The notes below the pieces were generated by a model that made no database searches, had not been told where the DNA came from, and saw only the letters and a list, made by a program, of their open reading frames with translations. Of a DNA stretch of 64,000 nt, positions 17,199 through 24,768 are shown piece by piece. Source of the stretch: Nocardia abscessus (lineage in GTDB: Bacteria > Actinomycetota > Actinomycetes > Mycobacteriales > Mycobacteriaceae); the NCBI RefSeq assembly GCF_015477775.1, contig NZ_JADLQO010000011.1, forward strand, positions 124,001 to 188,000. The letters run 5' to 3'. Every line of letters begins with the position of its first letter. Position 1 is the first letter of the stretch. The translations under genes were made by a program, and so were the position numbers.

Positions 17199-18040
17199 TC
17201 GTTCCAGGTCGTCACGGCGTCGGCGGGCAGGCGGGTCAGGTCGGGACGGGTGCATTGCCGCATCAACGGTGCGAGAGTGCGTTCGGCCTCGTCCCGGCGG
17301 CCGGCCCGCCGCAGCGCGGCACCGAGCAACAACCCGGCGCGCGGCCTGGCCAGCGGTCCAGGGTCCACTGCGGCGCTCGCGACGAGGAGTTCGGCCCGTG
17401 CTACCGCGCGCTCGTACTCGCCGGCCCTCAGCCACAACCGGATGGCGGAGTCCTCGTCGAATTCGTCGATCAAGCCTTCCGCGAGGAGTCCGCGCGCGCC
17501 GTCGCGATCGCCGCGCAGCAACCGCACCCGTCGCGTACGTGGCCAGCAGGAAGTCCACACCGCCGCCGCCTTCGGACGATAGCTCCCTGCTCTTCGTGAG
17601 CAGGTCTAAGGCTGCGTCGAGATCGACTGTCTCATAGCGTAGTTCGCCGAGCAGCGCCCCGCCGGACGGGTGGCGTGCGCCGCCGGGCCCCACCGTGGTC
17701 CGGGCGGTGTCGAGCGCGACGGTGAACAGCTTCTCCGCGCCCGCGATGTCGAGTTTTCCGCGGGCCGCGAGCCCGGCGAAGCAGCGACCGTACACGGGCA
17801 GGAACGGGCCGGTCACGCACGAAACGCTGCAATCCGTCGGGATCCAGCTCAGCGGTGAGTACCTTCACGGCGACCACCCGATCCAGATCCGGCTGGGCGC
17901 ACCGGTACACGAGGCCGAAACCGCCGCGCCCGATCTCCTCGGCGTCTTCGAAGCCTTGCCGCGGCCGGCTCCGCCGGGATTCCCGAAGCGGAACTGCGCT
18001 GTGTCGACTGGATGTCGGCCATCCCGGCTCGATTCGGTAC
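17195..18040 (-). pseudogene. Decayed PknK-like Ser/Thr kinase
   Basis: Fragments of one protein lie in several frames. The start (MADIQSTQRSSASGIPAE) matches PknK-like kinases; one extra base near 17955 then shifts the frame before the Gly-rich loop (EEIGRGGFGLVYRC and VVAVKVLTAEL). The rest of the kinase and the regulatory part are missing: after about 17815 the sequence resumes with C-terminal TPR-like helices (GKLDIAGAEKLFTVALDTAR). Another shift follows near 17530, then GDRDGARGLLAEGLIDEFDE. A functional product is impossible. Intact relatives run to about 1,000 residues or more, so most of the gene has been deleted. Confidence 0.75.
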
Positions 18041-18113
18041 TGCTCCGTAGCGGTGCGCGGGTGCGCTCACCTCTACCGAGGATAACTCCGTCGAAGCCGG
18101 TGTTCGACCAGCG

Positions 18114-18404
18114 TCACAGGCGTTTCGGCCGGTAGTGCACCCAGCGGTACCTGGCTCGCTCGCGCGGTGTCATCCCGCCCCAGATGCCGTACGGCTCGTT
18201 GGCGGCGACAGCGTGATCCCGGCAGTGGGTCAGCACTGGGCAGCCCGCGCAGACCTTCTTGGCGGCCAGCATCTTTCGTGATTCCTGAGCCGTGTCGTAA
18301 AAGTCGTTGACGTCGTAGGCGCGGCAGGTGGCATGCATCTGCCAGGCCCAGGCCTCCGCGCGCGGCGCGGGCAGCTGCAATGGCTTCTCTCGGGCCGGCC
18401 TCAT
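18114..18404 (-). CDS. WhiB-family iron-sulfur regulator
   Basis: This 96-residue Wbl protein has the four cluster-binding cysteines at residues 27, 52, 55 and 61 (CxxC in the middle pair) and the turn motif GIWGG at 73-77, followed by basic residues. Wbl proteins bind a 4Fe-4S cluster and the sigma factor to adjust transcription in response to redox or NO. Its ATG overlaps the stop of the small upstream gene (ATGA), so the two form an operon. Which Wbl class it belongs to is not clear. Confidence 0.93.
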   Translation of the reverse strand: MRPAREKPLQLPAPRAEAWAWQMHATCRAYDVNDFYDTAQESRKMLAAKKVCAGCPVLTHCRDHAVAANEPYGIWGGMTPRERARYRWVHYRPKRL

Positions 18405-18610
18405 ACCGGTTCACCAGCGGTGACGCTGAGCGCGCGCCGGTGAGCCGCCGCGGCCAGCTCACGTTCGCGCTCGCTGTCGGGTCCGCCGAGACCGGCCAGA
18501 TGGTCGTGCAACCGGGCCTTCGCCGCGTACCAGGCGGCGAGCGCTTGCGCGTCCGCCCCGGGGGCGGGGCGGGTCGGACACAATGCGGTCATTTCGATCA
18601 GCACGTTCAT
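18401..18610 (-). CDS. Small helical protein co-transcribed with WhiB
   Basis: This 69-residue protein is rich in Ala, Arg and Glu and predicted helical (AQALAAWYAAKARLHDHLAG). It has no recognised domain, signal peptide or membrane segment. It overlaps the WhiB start by 4 nt and begins 24 nt after the alcohol dehydrogenase stop, so all three may be one transcript from 19.8 kb. Coding is likely because of the tight overlap. Confidence 0.6.
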   Translation of the reverse strand: MNVLIEMTALCPTRPAPGADAQALAAWYAAKARLHDHLAGLGGPDSERERELAAAAHRRALSVTAGEPV

Positions 18611-18634
18611 GATCGGTCCTTCGACTTGCCGGGA

Positions 18635-19753
18635 TCAGTCGTAGACGACGACGCCCCGCAGGTTCCGGCCGGCATTCATGTCGGCGAAGCCCTGCGTGAT
18701 GTCATCGAGGGAGTAGCGGGTGGTGACGAGTTCGTCGAGTTTCAGCGAGCCCTGCTGATACATCGCCAGCTGCGCCGGGATGTCGGCGGTGGGGGAGCTC
18801 GCGCCGAACAAGGAACCCTGCAGGCGCTTCTGGTAGAGCGTGAGCTCGTGCAGGTTGATGTCGCCCGCGCCCACGGTGGCGTCGCCGAGCCCGACGGCGA
18901 CACAGGTGCCCGCCTTACGCACAGCGCTCAGCGCCTGGCCGACGTGGCGACCGGTGGTGATGCCGACGGTCACGATCGAGGAGTCGGCGCCTTGGCCGTT
19001 GGTCATCGAGCGGGCGAGTTCGGCCGCCTCCTCGATGTCGGCGACGGCATGGGTGGCGCCCAGCTTCAGCGCGGAGTCCCGCTTGAAGGGCACGGGGTCG
19101 ACGGCGATCACCGCGGCGGCGCCCGCGTGTGCGGCACCTTGGACCGCGTTGATCCCGATACCACCGATGCCCATGACGATCACGACGTGCCCGGGTTTCA
19201 CCTCGGCCGAGTTCACCGCCGCACCCCACCCGGTGCCGACACCGCAGCCGGTGAGGCAGGCGATGTCGAGCGGGATCGACGGATCGATCTTGATCGCCGA
19301 GACCGCGGAGACAGTGGTGTATTCGCAGAAGGTGCCGAGCCCGGCGAGCTGACCGACCGGTGCGCCGTCGAGCGAGAGCCGATAGGAGGTGGGGTCGTCG
19401 AAACGCGCACCCGTGGCCAGGAACGCGCCGAGGTCACACAGGTTCTGGTGGCCGTGCGCGCACCACCGGCAGCGGCCGCACACCGGAAGGAAGGAGAACA
19501 CGACGTGGTCGCCTTCGACGAAGCCCTTGGTGCCCGGGCCGACCGCTTCGACGACACCGGCGCCCTCGTGTCCGCCCGCGAGGGGCAGGATGCCAGGCGT
19601 CTGCGTGCCGACAGCGAAATGGTCATCGGAGTGACACAACCCTGCCGCGGCCATCTTGACCCGGATCTCACCGGGGCGCGGGTCTTCGATGTCGAGTTCG
19701 ACGATCTCGTAGGCGCCGGGTGTCTGTCGCAGCACCGCGCCGCGGGTCAGCAC
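18635..19753 (-). CDS. NDMA-type zinc alcohol dehydrogenase
   Basis: This 372-residue medium-chain dehydrogenase has catalytic zinc ligands at Cys40 (GLCHSD) and His62-Glu63 (GHEG), a structural zinc site at Cys92, 95, 98 and 106, and a Rossmann GIGGIGINAVQG near 196. Sequence and length fit the NDMA-dependent or mycothiol-associated alcohol dehydrogenases of actinobacteria, which oxidise primary alcohols with bound NAD. The GTG start overlaps the end of a 14-codon frame that carries the strong ribosome-binding site. An AT-rich island is 70 bp upstream. Confidence 0.9.
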   Translation of the reverse strand: MLTRGAVLRQTPGAYEIVELDIEDPRPGEIRVKMAAAGLCHSDDHFAVGTQTPGILPLAGGHEGAGVVEAVGPGTKGFVEGDHVVFSFLPVCGRCRWCAHGHQNLCDLGAFLATGARFDDPTSYRLSLDGAPVGQLAGLGTFCEYTTVSAVSAIKIDPSIPLDIACLTGCGVGTGWGAAVNSAEVKPGHVVIVMGIGGIGINAVQGAAHAGAAAVIAVDPVPFKRDSALKLGATHAVADIEEAAELARSMTNGQGADSSIVTVGITTGRHVGQALSAVRKAGTCVAVGLGDATVGAGDINLHELTLYQKRLQGSLFGASSPTADIPAQLAMYQQGSLKLDELVTTRYSLDDITQGFADMNAGRNLRGVVVYD

Positions 19754-19791
19754 GAGGTGGCCTTGTCGTCGGTCTCCGCCCAGCGGGTCAT
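19747..19791 (-). CDS. Possible 14-residue leader peptide before the alcohol dehydrogenase
   Basis: The ATG at 19791 is preceded by GGAAGGAG at about 8 nt and encodes MTRWAETDDKATSC, ending over the GTG start of the dehydrogenase gene. The layout mirrors the one at 1296-1343. The alternative, a frameshift at the N-terminus of the enzyme, is less likely because the enzyme's own N-terminus aligns well from the GTG. Confidence 0.35.
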   Translation of the reverse strand: MTRWAETDDKATSC

Positions 19792-19817
19792 CGCTGCACT
19801 CCTTCCCATCCTTTTAT

Positions 19818-19836
19818 TCAGCATAATATATTCTGA
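19818..19836. promoter_or_regulatory. AT-rich operator/promoter candidate (island 8)
   Basis: TCAGCATAATATATTCTGA is a near palindrome (TCAG...CTGA arms) about 30-45 bp upstream of the leader frame of the alcohol dehydrogenase. Confidence 0.55.
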
Positions 19837-19844
19837 GACCCTCG

Positions 19845-20666
19845 TCACGCGATCGGCCGAAAGTTCTGCACATCGACGGCGCGGTGCGCGTCGCCGAGCG
19901 CGCACAGGGTCGCGGTACCGAAGACGCCGATGCGGTCGAAGGCGACCGCGGTGCCGACCGAGATGCCCGCTTGCTCGATCCGGTCGGTGGTGGCGAAACC
20001 CACCGCCAGCCCTACCGGCAGGCGGCCCAGTGCCAACGAGACGTCGGCATTGATGAATTCAAGCCCGTTACTGCCGAGATTGACCGCCACATTCACCACG
20101 TCGGCGATGCCCGCGGCCAATTGGAACGGTGTCGCCTGCTCGCCCTCGACTACGGGGATCTGCTCGTGCCAGATCCTTTTGCGAGCGTCGTTGGTGGACT
20201 GTGCCGCATCGCCCCAGCCGGTCTTCTCGGTGAAGTAGAGCCGGTGCTGGGCTTCGACCAGCGCGGCGCCGAGCGGCGGCGGCTGCGGCCGCGTACCCCC
20301 CGACCAGACCGCACCCGGCGGGCTCTGGCTCGGCGCCAGCCACAGTGCCGATGCTCGGGCGACGGGCCGGCCGTCCTGTTCGAGCACGCTGTCGATCAAG
20401 CACAACCGCGTGCCTTCCCGGACGACGGCCGCCGAGGTGGTGCACGGGCGCAGCCGGGCGGGCCGGAACAGGTCGACGGTCCACCGCACCGGCACCAGGT
20501 CGGTGCGTCCGATGGTGTGGATCTGCTGCTCGGTGACGCGTGCCAGTGCCGAACTCACCGCGAGGCCACGCATGTGCTCCTCGCCCCACCCGCTCGCGGC
20601 TTCGGCCTGGGGGATCAACTCCATCCCTTGCGGGCCGCTCTGTGCCCGGAAGAATGCTGCGGTCAT
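19845..20666 (-). CDS. Acyl-CoA thioesterase-like protein (TesB superfamily)
   Basis: This 273-residue protein has a double hotdog layout. GWGEEHMRGLAVSSALARV near residue 27, the strand VRWTVDLFRPARLRP near 60, and GLEFINADVSLALGRLPVG near 200 fit actinobacterial thioesterase-family proteins. It would hydrolyse acyl-CoA, perhaps releasing a pathway product or rescuing CoA. A good CGGAGG ribosome-binding site precedes the ATG at 20666. It is divergent from the GntR gene and has its own AT-rich island. Confidence 0.82.
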   Translation of the reverse strand: MTAAFFRAQSGPQGMELIPQAEAASGWGEEHMRGLAVSSALARVTEQQIHTIGRTDLVPVRWTVDLFRPARLRPCTTSAAVVREGTRLCLIDSVLEQDGRPVARASALWLAPSQSPPGAVWSGGTRPQPPPLGAALVEAQHRLYFTEKTGWGDAAQSTNDARKRIWHEQIPVVEGEQATPFQLAAGIADVVNVAVNLGSNGLEFINADVSLALGRLPVGLAVGFATTDRIEQAGISVGTAVAFDRIGVFGTATLCALGDAHRAVDVQNFRPIA

Positions 20667-20687
20667 CAGTGTGCCTCCGAAGGTAAG

Positions 20688-20710
20688 GCAATAATATTAA
20701 ATATAGGATA
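20688..20710. promoter_or_regulatory. AT-rich operator/promoter candidate (island 9)
   Basis: The run AATAATATTAAATATAGGAT (20690-20709) lies 25-45 bp upstream of the thioesterase start. Its reverse complement, TATATTTAATATTATT, resembles the islands at 7061 and 51235. Confidence 0.5.
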
Positions 20711-20773
20711 CTGTCGAATCTGAACAGTAGACCTCCCGAGACCCTTCTGATCCCCGCGGGGCCTCGGGCCACG

Positions 20774-20790
20774 GCGTCGGTCACCGACGC
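20774..20790. promoter_or_regulatory. GC-rich palindrome, possible GntR operator
   Basis: GCGTCGGT-C-ACCGACGC is a perfect 8+1+8 palindrome about 100 bp upstream of the GntR start. A related half, GTGACCGACGTC, follows near 20820. It could be an autoregulatory site. Confidence 0.4.
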
Positions 20791-20886
20791 GCATGTCACA
20801 TCCATGTGCCACAACCCTCCGGTGACCGACGTCGTTTCCATGGGGCGGTGCTGCGCGATTGTGCTTCGGGGCCGCATAATGCGTAA

Positions 20887-21627
20887 GTGCCGAACGACAA
20901 AGACCCACTGGACGCCGATTCCTCGCCGCGGGAGTTACCCCGCCGGGTGAATTCGCAGCGTCAGCAGTTGTCCGAAGACGTCGCGAGCTACGTGCGGGAA
21001 CTGATCATCTCGGGCCGGGTGCGCTCCGGTGAGTTCCTGCGCACCGAACCGATCGCCGAAGCGGTGGGAGTGAGTAACACGCCGGTGCGTGAAGGCCTTT
21101 TGCTGCTCAGCGGTGAAGGCTTCGTCGAACTGGTCCCGCGGCGCGGGTTCATGGTCTCGGCGTTCAGCAGGCAGGATGTGCGCGATCTGTTCTGGGCACA
21201 GGCCACGCTGGCCGGTGAATTGGCTTCGCGCGCAGCGAAATCCATTTCGCCGCGCCAGCTCGCCCACTTGGCCGACGTGGTCGCCCAGCACGAACAGGCG
21301 GTCGCCGAGGGGGCCGATCTCGACCGCATCGTTGCGCTGGGGCACGAATTCCATCGCACCGTGAACCTGGCCGCGGATTCCCGCCGTCTCGCGCTGCTGT
21401 TGCGCTCGATCGTCAAACAGTTGCCCAACCGGTTCTACGGCAATATCGAGGGCCATGCCAACGAGTCCCTCGACTTCCATCCGGCCATTCTCGAGGCACT
21501 GCGGAAACGTCGCGCGAAGACGGCGAGCAGTCTGATGCGCGATCACATCATGTCCGGGGCCGACGAACTGATCGCCATGCTGGAGAAACAGGGCATGTGG
21601 TCGACGCAGGAGAAGTCCACCGCCTAG
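20887..21627 (+). CDS. GntR-family regulator with FCD domain
   Basis: This 246-residue regulator has a winged helix at about 25-90 (RSGEFLRTEPIAEAVGVSNT then PVREGLLLLSGEGFVEL) and a helical FCD effector domain (about 100-235) with the conserved His/Asp metal-site pattern (FHRTVNLAADSRR, DFHPAILEAL). FCD regulators typically respond to carboxylic acids. It starts at a GTG at 20887 and is divergent from the thioesterase gene. Palindromes on both sides of the gene are candidate operators. Confidence 0.9.
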   Translation: MPNDKDPLDADSSPRELPRRVNSQRQQLSEDVASYVRELIISGRVRSGEFLRTEPIAEAVGVSNTPVREGLLLLSGEGFVELVPRRGFMVSAFSRQDVRDLFWAQATLAGELASRAAKSISPRQLAHLADVVAQHEQAVAEGADLDRIVALGHEFHRTVNLAADSRRLALLLRSIVKQLPNRFYGNIEGHANESLDFHPAILEALRKRRAKTASSLMRDHIMSGADELIAMLEKQGMWSTQEKSTA

Positions 21628-21632
21628 GCCAC

Positions 21633-21653
21633 AGTGTCCAAAAGTTGGACACT
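21633..21653. promoter_or_regulatory. Palindrome between GntR and SnoaL-like genes
   Basis: AGTGTCCAA-AAG-TTGGACACT is a perfect 9+3+9 inverted repeat 6 nt past the GntR stop. It may be a GntR operator for the next gene or a short hairpin. The same TGTCCA/TGGACA core occurs in the hairpin at 4144-4189. Confidence 0.45.
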
Positions 21654-21730
21654 CGGTCAACCGGTTCGCGCGCAGCATGGGTGGCGCAGGACACACTGCA
21701 GCGAACCGGACAGGAAGGCACCGTTCAACG

Positions 21731-22102
21731 ATGAGCAGCACCCCAGATCAGGCCACCAAAGACCTCGCGGACAACTGGGTCAAGGCCCTCACGAACATCG
21801 ATCTCTTCAACGAGATCAGCACCGAGGACTGCCTCGTGTGGCACAGTGCCGACGACAAATGGGTGACGGTCGCCGACGCGGTCGCCGCCGTGTACGAGCG
21901 TTCCGGTGACGGCCCGATTCCCACCTTCGTTCCGGTCGGGGTGACCTTCACCGAGAAGGGCTTTTTCAACGAGGCGACCACCGAGATCGAGATCGCCGGT
22001 CAGCAGACGAAGCTGCACCTGGTGCAAATCGTCGAGGTCCGCGACGGCAAGGCGGCACGGGTCCGTGAGTACATCGGCCCGGAGATGGGCGTCCAGCCCT
22101 GA
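21731..22102 (+). CDS. SnoaL-like/NTF2-fold protein
   Basis: This 123-residue protein has the cone-shaped NTF2/SnoaL pattern: an N-terminal helix (ATKDLADNWVKALTN), a WHSADDKWVTVADAVAAVY segment, and ending strands VQIVEVRDGKAARVREYIGP. Members are small isomerases, cyclases or hydrolases; no reaction can be assigned. The ATG at 21731 follows AGGAAGG at 13 nt. It stands between the GntR palindrome and a strong terminator, so GntR may control it. Confidence 0.78.
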   Translation: MSSTPDQATKDLADNWVKALTNIDLFNEISTEDCLVWHSADDKWVTVADAVAAVYERSGDGPIPTFVPVGVTFTEKGFFNEATTEIEIAGQQTKLHLVQIVEVRDGKAARVREYIGPEMGVQP

Positions 22103-22126
22103 TCCCGAACCAGGGTTCTCCGCGGT

Positions 22127-22172
22127 AGGGGCCCGGTGCCGTGACCGAGATGGTCACGGCACCGGGCCCTTT
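22127..22172. terminator. Bidirectional terminator
   Basis: An 18-bp perfect stem (22129-22146 with 22152-22169) followed by TTT lies between the convergent SnoaL-like and lactonase-like genes. Confidence 0.8.
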
Positions 22173-22179
22173 CGGCCGA

Positions 22180-23331
22180 CTAGGGGGTGATGGCCACGAC
22201 GGGACCGTCGGACATGACCACGCCGGTGTCGACCGCAGGCCGGCCGGAGCGCGCGAGGCTACCGTCGGCGCCGATCGTGTAGGTGTGCACCCGTGTCGTC
22301 ACCTCGGCGGTGAGGACATCGATCAAGTACAGCGTCTTGCCGCCGGGATGCAGGGCGACCTGACCCGGCAGCGTGGCCGCGGGCGCCGCGTACGGTGACC
22401 CGGGCAGTTCGACCAGCCCCCCGTCCGCGTGCAGGTCGAAGCCGGCGATCGACTGGCCCATGGCATTGGGGACGTACAGGCGGGTGCCGTCGGCGGTTAC
22501 CACCGCGCCGTGCGGAACTCCGTGGGTCGGGTAGGGCGAGCCGGGTGTGGGCGTCAGTTGCCCGTTCTCGCCGATCGCGAACCCGGACAGATCGAAGCCG
22601 AACTCGTTGCTCACGTAGAGGTATCGCCCGTCCGGGCTGAACCCCGGCGCCACCGGACCGAGTTTCACCGTGGTGGCGCCGAGCGGAGTCATCGTGCCAT
22701 CCGGTGCAATGGCGTAATTGGACATGGTGTTTCCGAGGTAGGTGACCACCCGGAGGAACCGCCCGCTCGGGTCGACAGCCGCCATACCGACGGCGCTGAA
22801 CCCGTCCACCGGAACCGTCGGCGCTCCCGTGGGGATGAGCGCGCCCGAGGGCGTCACCGTGAACGACTCGACGTGGCCCGGCGCTCCACCGACGACTACG
22901 AACAGCTGGGTGCCGTCCGGGCTGAGCGTGGCGGCGGTCGGCGGGCCGCCGACGGTGATGTCCGCGCCGGGGACCGGATGCGGCGTCCCGTTGTCGTCCA
23001 GGCGGTACCCGGAGACGCCGAAGTCGCCGGCGTGCGGAACGTAGACGGTGCGGCCGTCTGGGGCGAGTACCAGCGAGAGGACGCCGAATCCGGTCGGGAA
23101 CGGGCTGTTCGGGACGCTCGACAATGTCCCGTCCTCGGCCACGCGCAGGACGCTGATGCCCATCGACGCGGTGCCCGCGACCACCAGGAACCGGGCATTC
23201 GCCGCCGAAGCCGGGGCGGGTGCTGTGCTCCAGCCGACGACGCTGAGCAGCATGGAGATGAAAGCCACTGCGGCGCAACGGAGTAGTCGACTTCGGGCGC
23301 GGGATCGGCAGGGTACGGAGAAGGAAGTCAT
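22180..23331 (-). CDS. Secreted lactonase-like beta-propeller protein (copy A)
   Basis: This 383-residue protein begins at the ATG at 23331 (GAGGAG ribosome-binding site) with a signal peptide ending near APAPASAA. The rest is a seven-bladed propeller with repeated units of the form SPDGxxLYV and DGTLxxVPGSPYP, the YVTN/6-phosphogluconolactonase-like family. It is probably exported and may bind or hydrolyse a lactone, but most such proteins have no proven activity. Its paralogue is divergent at 23570 and another lies at 29208. The intergenic region between the divergent pair holds two AT-rich stretches. Confidence 0.85.
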   Translation of the reverse strand: MTSFSVPCRSRARSRLLRCAAVAFISMLLSVVGWSTAPAPASAANARFLVVAGTASMGISVLRVAEDGTLSSVPNSPFPTGFGVLSLVLAPDGRTVYVPHAGDFGVSGYRLDDNGTPHPVPGADITVGGPPTAATLSPDGTQLFVVVGGAPGHVESFTVTPSGALIPTGAPTVPVDGFSAVGMAAVDPSGRFLRVVTYLGNTMSNYAIAPDGTMTPLGATTVKLGPVAPGFSPDGRYLYVSNEFGFDLSGFAIGENGQLTPTPGSPYPTHGVPHGAVVTADGTRLYVPNAMGQSIAGFDLHADGGLVELPGSPYAAPAATLPGQVALHPGGKTLYLIDVLTAEVTTRVHTYTIGADGSLARSGRPAVDTGVVMSDGPVVAITP

Positions 23332-23403
23332 CGGTGATCTCCTCGATGAGATTCGGAGTCCGCGATCGGCAGGAGGCGGATCGCGCGACAACACGGAACG
23401 ATC

Positions 23404-23421
23404 ACATTTTGTATATGATCT
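23404..23421. promoter_or_regulatory. Weak AT-rich stretch upstream of propeller A
   Basis: CATTTTGTATATGATCTG lies about 75-90 bp upstream of the leftward propeller gene. It is less regular than the other islands and may be only its promoter. Confidence 0.3.
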
Positions 23422-23498
23422 GGCAACCTTCGTTGTGTGCCGTGACAACCGGGCGGACATGTCGTTGCGTTATTTCAAATCAACTTCCGAAGTGATAT

Positions 23499-23522
23499 CG
23501 CACACTATATTGTGCATAATTC
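23499..23522. promoter_or_regulatory. AT-rich operator/promoter candidate (island 10)
   Basis: GCACACTATATTGTGCATAA lies 50-70 bp upstream of the rightward propeller gene and carries the TATATTGTGC form. GCACA and TGTGC (23501-23505 and 23512-23516) also make an inverted repeat. Confidence 0.55.
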
Positions 23523-23569
23523 CGGGCAGGCGACGTGGCCTGCCCGATACACGGAGGTACCGCATCCTG

Positions 23570-24703
23570 ATGCTCAGGAACGCATTCACACCGCGACGTG
23601 TCGCCGCAGGCGTGGCCGCCGCGCTCGCGCTGTCGCTGTCCCCGGCCCTCGCGCATTCGGCCCCCGCCGGCGACGCGCCACGCTATCTGCTGGTCACCGG
23701 CACCGGTTCTTCGAACATCAGCGTCCTGCGTGTCGATGACAACGGCGCGCTCACTCAGGTGCCCGGCGCGCCGTTCGCCGGCGACACCGGCTCGCTGACT
23801 CTCGAGATCACCCCGGACGGCCGCCGGGTCTACACCGGGCACGTGGTCTCGGGCTCGATCATCGGTTACGACCTCGGCGCCGACGGTTCACTGCACGAGA
23901 TCGCGGGCAGCCGAATGGATTTCGGCGCCCCCGTGATCGGCGTGACGATCACCCCGGACGGTTCCCGTTTGTTCGCGACCGTCGGGTCGCTGACCACCGA
24001 GGTCCGTTCCTTCGACATCACCGCCTCCGGCGTTCTCGTCCCGACCGGCGCGTCCGCCACCCCGGTACCCGGAATGAGTGGTTTGAGCCTGCCGCAGGTG
24101 ACTCCCGACGGGCGCAACCTGATCGTGAGCACGTTCATCGGCGCCACCGTGACCAGCTATGCGATCAATGCCGACGCTTCGCTCACCCAGGTCGGTCCAA
24201 CCATGGCGACAGGCGAGCGCCCCGCGTTGCCCGCCATCACGCCGAACGGTCGCTACCTCTACATCAGCAACGAAGGCAGTGCCACCCTGTCCGGTTACGT
24301 GATCGCACCGGACGGAAGCCTGTCGAACGCGCCGGGCTCGCCGTACCCCACCGGTGACACCCCGCATGGTTCGGCGATCACCGCGGACGGCAAGCGTATG
24401 TATGTGCCCGCCTCGAGCGGCGGCCAGGTCGACGGTTTCCACATCGGCGCCGGCGGGGCGCTCTCGCCTCTGCCCGGTTCGCCCTACCCAGCACCGGGCG
24501 GTACGGTCCCCGGCCGCGTGGTGCTCAGTCCCGACGAGGACGAGCTCTGGGTCATCGACTCCCTCACCGTGAACGGCACGGCCAGGGTGCACACCTACAA
24601 CGTCGCCGCCGACGGCAGCGTCGCCCCGTCGGGTCTGCCCGCCGTCGACACCGGAGTGATCTTCCACGACGGCCCGTCCGCCCACCTGACCCCCGCACGA
24701 TGA
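23570..24703 (+). CDS. Secreted lactonase-like beta-propeller protein (copy B)
   Basis: This 377-residue protein has a signal peptide (MLRNAFTPRRVAAGVAAALA, cleavage near ALAHSAPA) and about seven propeller repeats with TPDGRRVYTGH, TPNGRYLYISNEG and ADGKRMYVPASSG. It is closely related to copy A in repeat spacing and in the ending HTYNVAADGSVAPSG. It begins at the ATG at 23570 after GGAGGT. The conservon kinase starts 65 nt after its stop, so propeller and conservon are probably one transcript, a link suggesting the conservon senses the envelope or a ligand related to the propeller. Confidence 0.85.
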   Translation: MLRNAFTPRRVAAGVAAALALSLSPALAHSAPAGDAPRYLLVTGTGSSNISVLRVDDNGALTQVPGAPFAGDTGSLTLEITPDGRRVYTGHVVSGSIIGYDLGADGSLHEIAGSRMDFGAPVIGVTITPDGSRLFATVGSLTTEVRSFDITASGVLVPTGASATPVPGMSGLSLPQVTPDGRNLIVSTFIGATVTSYAINADASLTQVGPTMATGERPALPAITPNGRYLYISNEGSATLSGYVIAPDGSLSNAPGSPYPTGDTPHGSAITADGKRMYVPASSGGQVDGFHIGAGGALSPLPGSPYPAPGGTVPGRVVLSPDEDELWVIDSLTVNGTARVHTYNVAADGSVAPSGLPAVDTGVIFHDGPSAHLTPAR

Positions 24704-24768
24704 CCCATCGCGGTGGACCGCCCGGTCCACCGCGACGTCCACGCCTGTCCACCCCGAGGAGAACCGCT

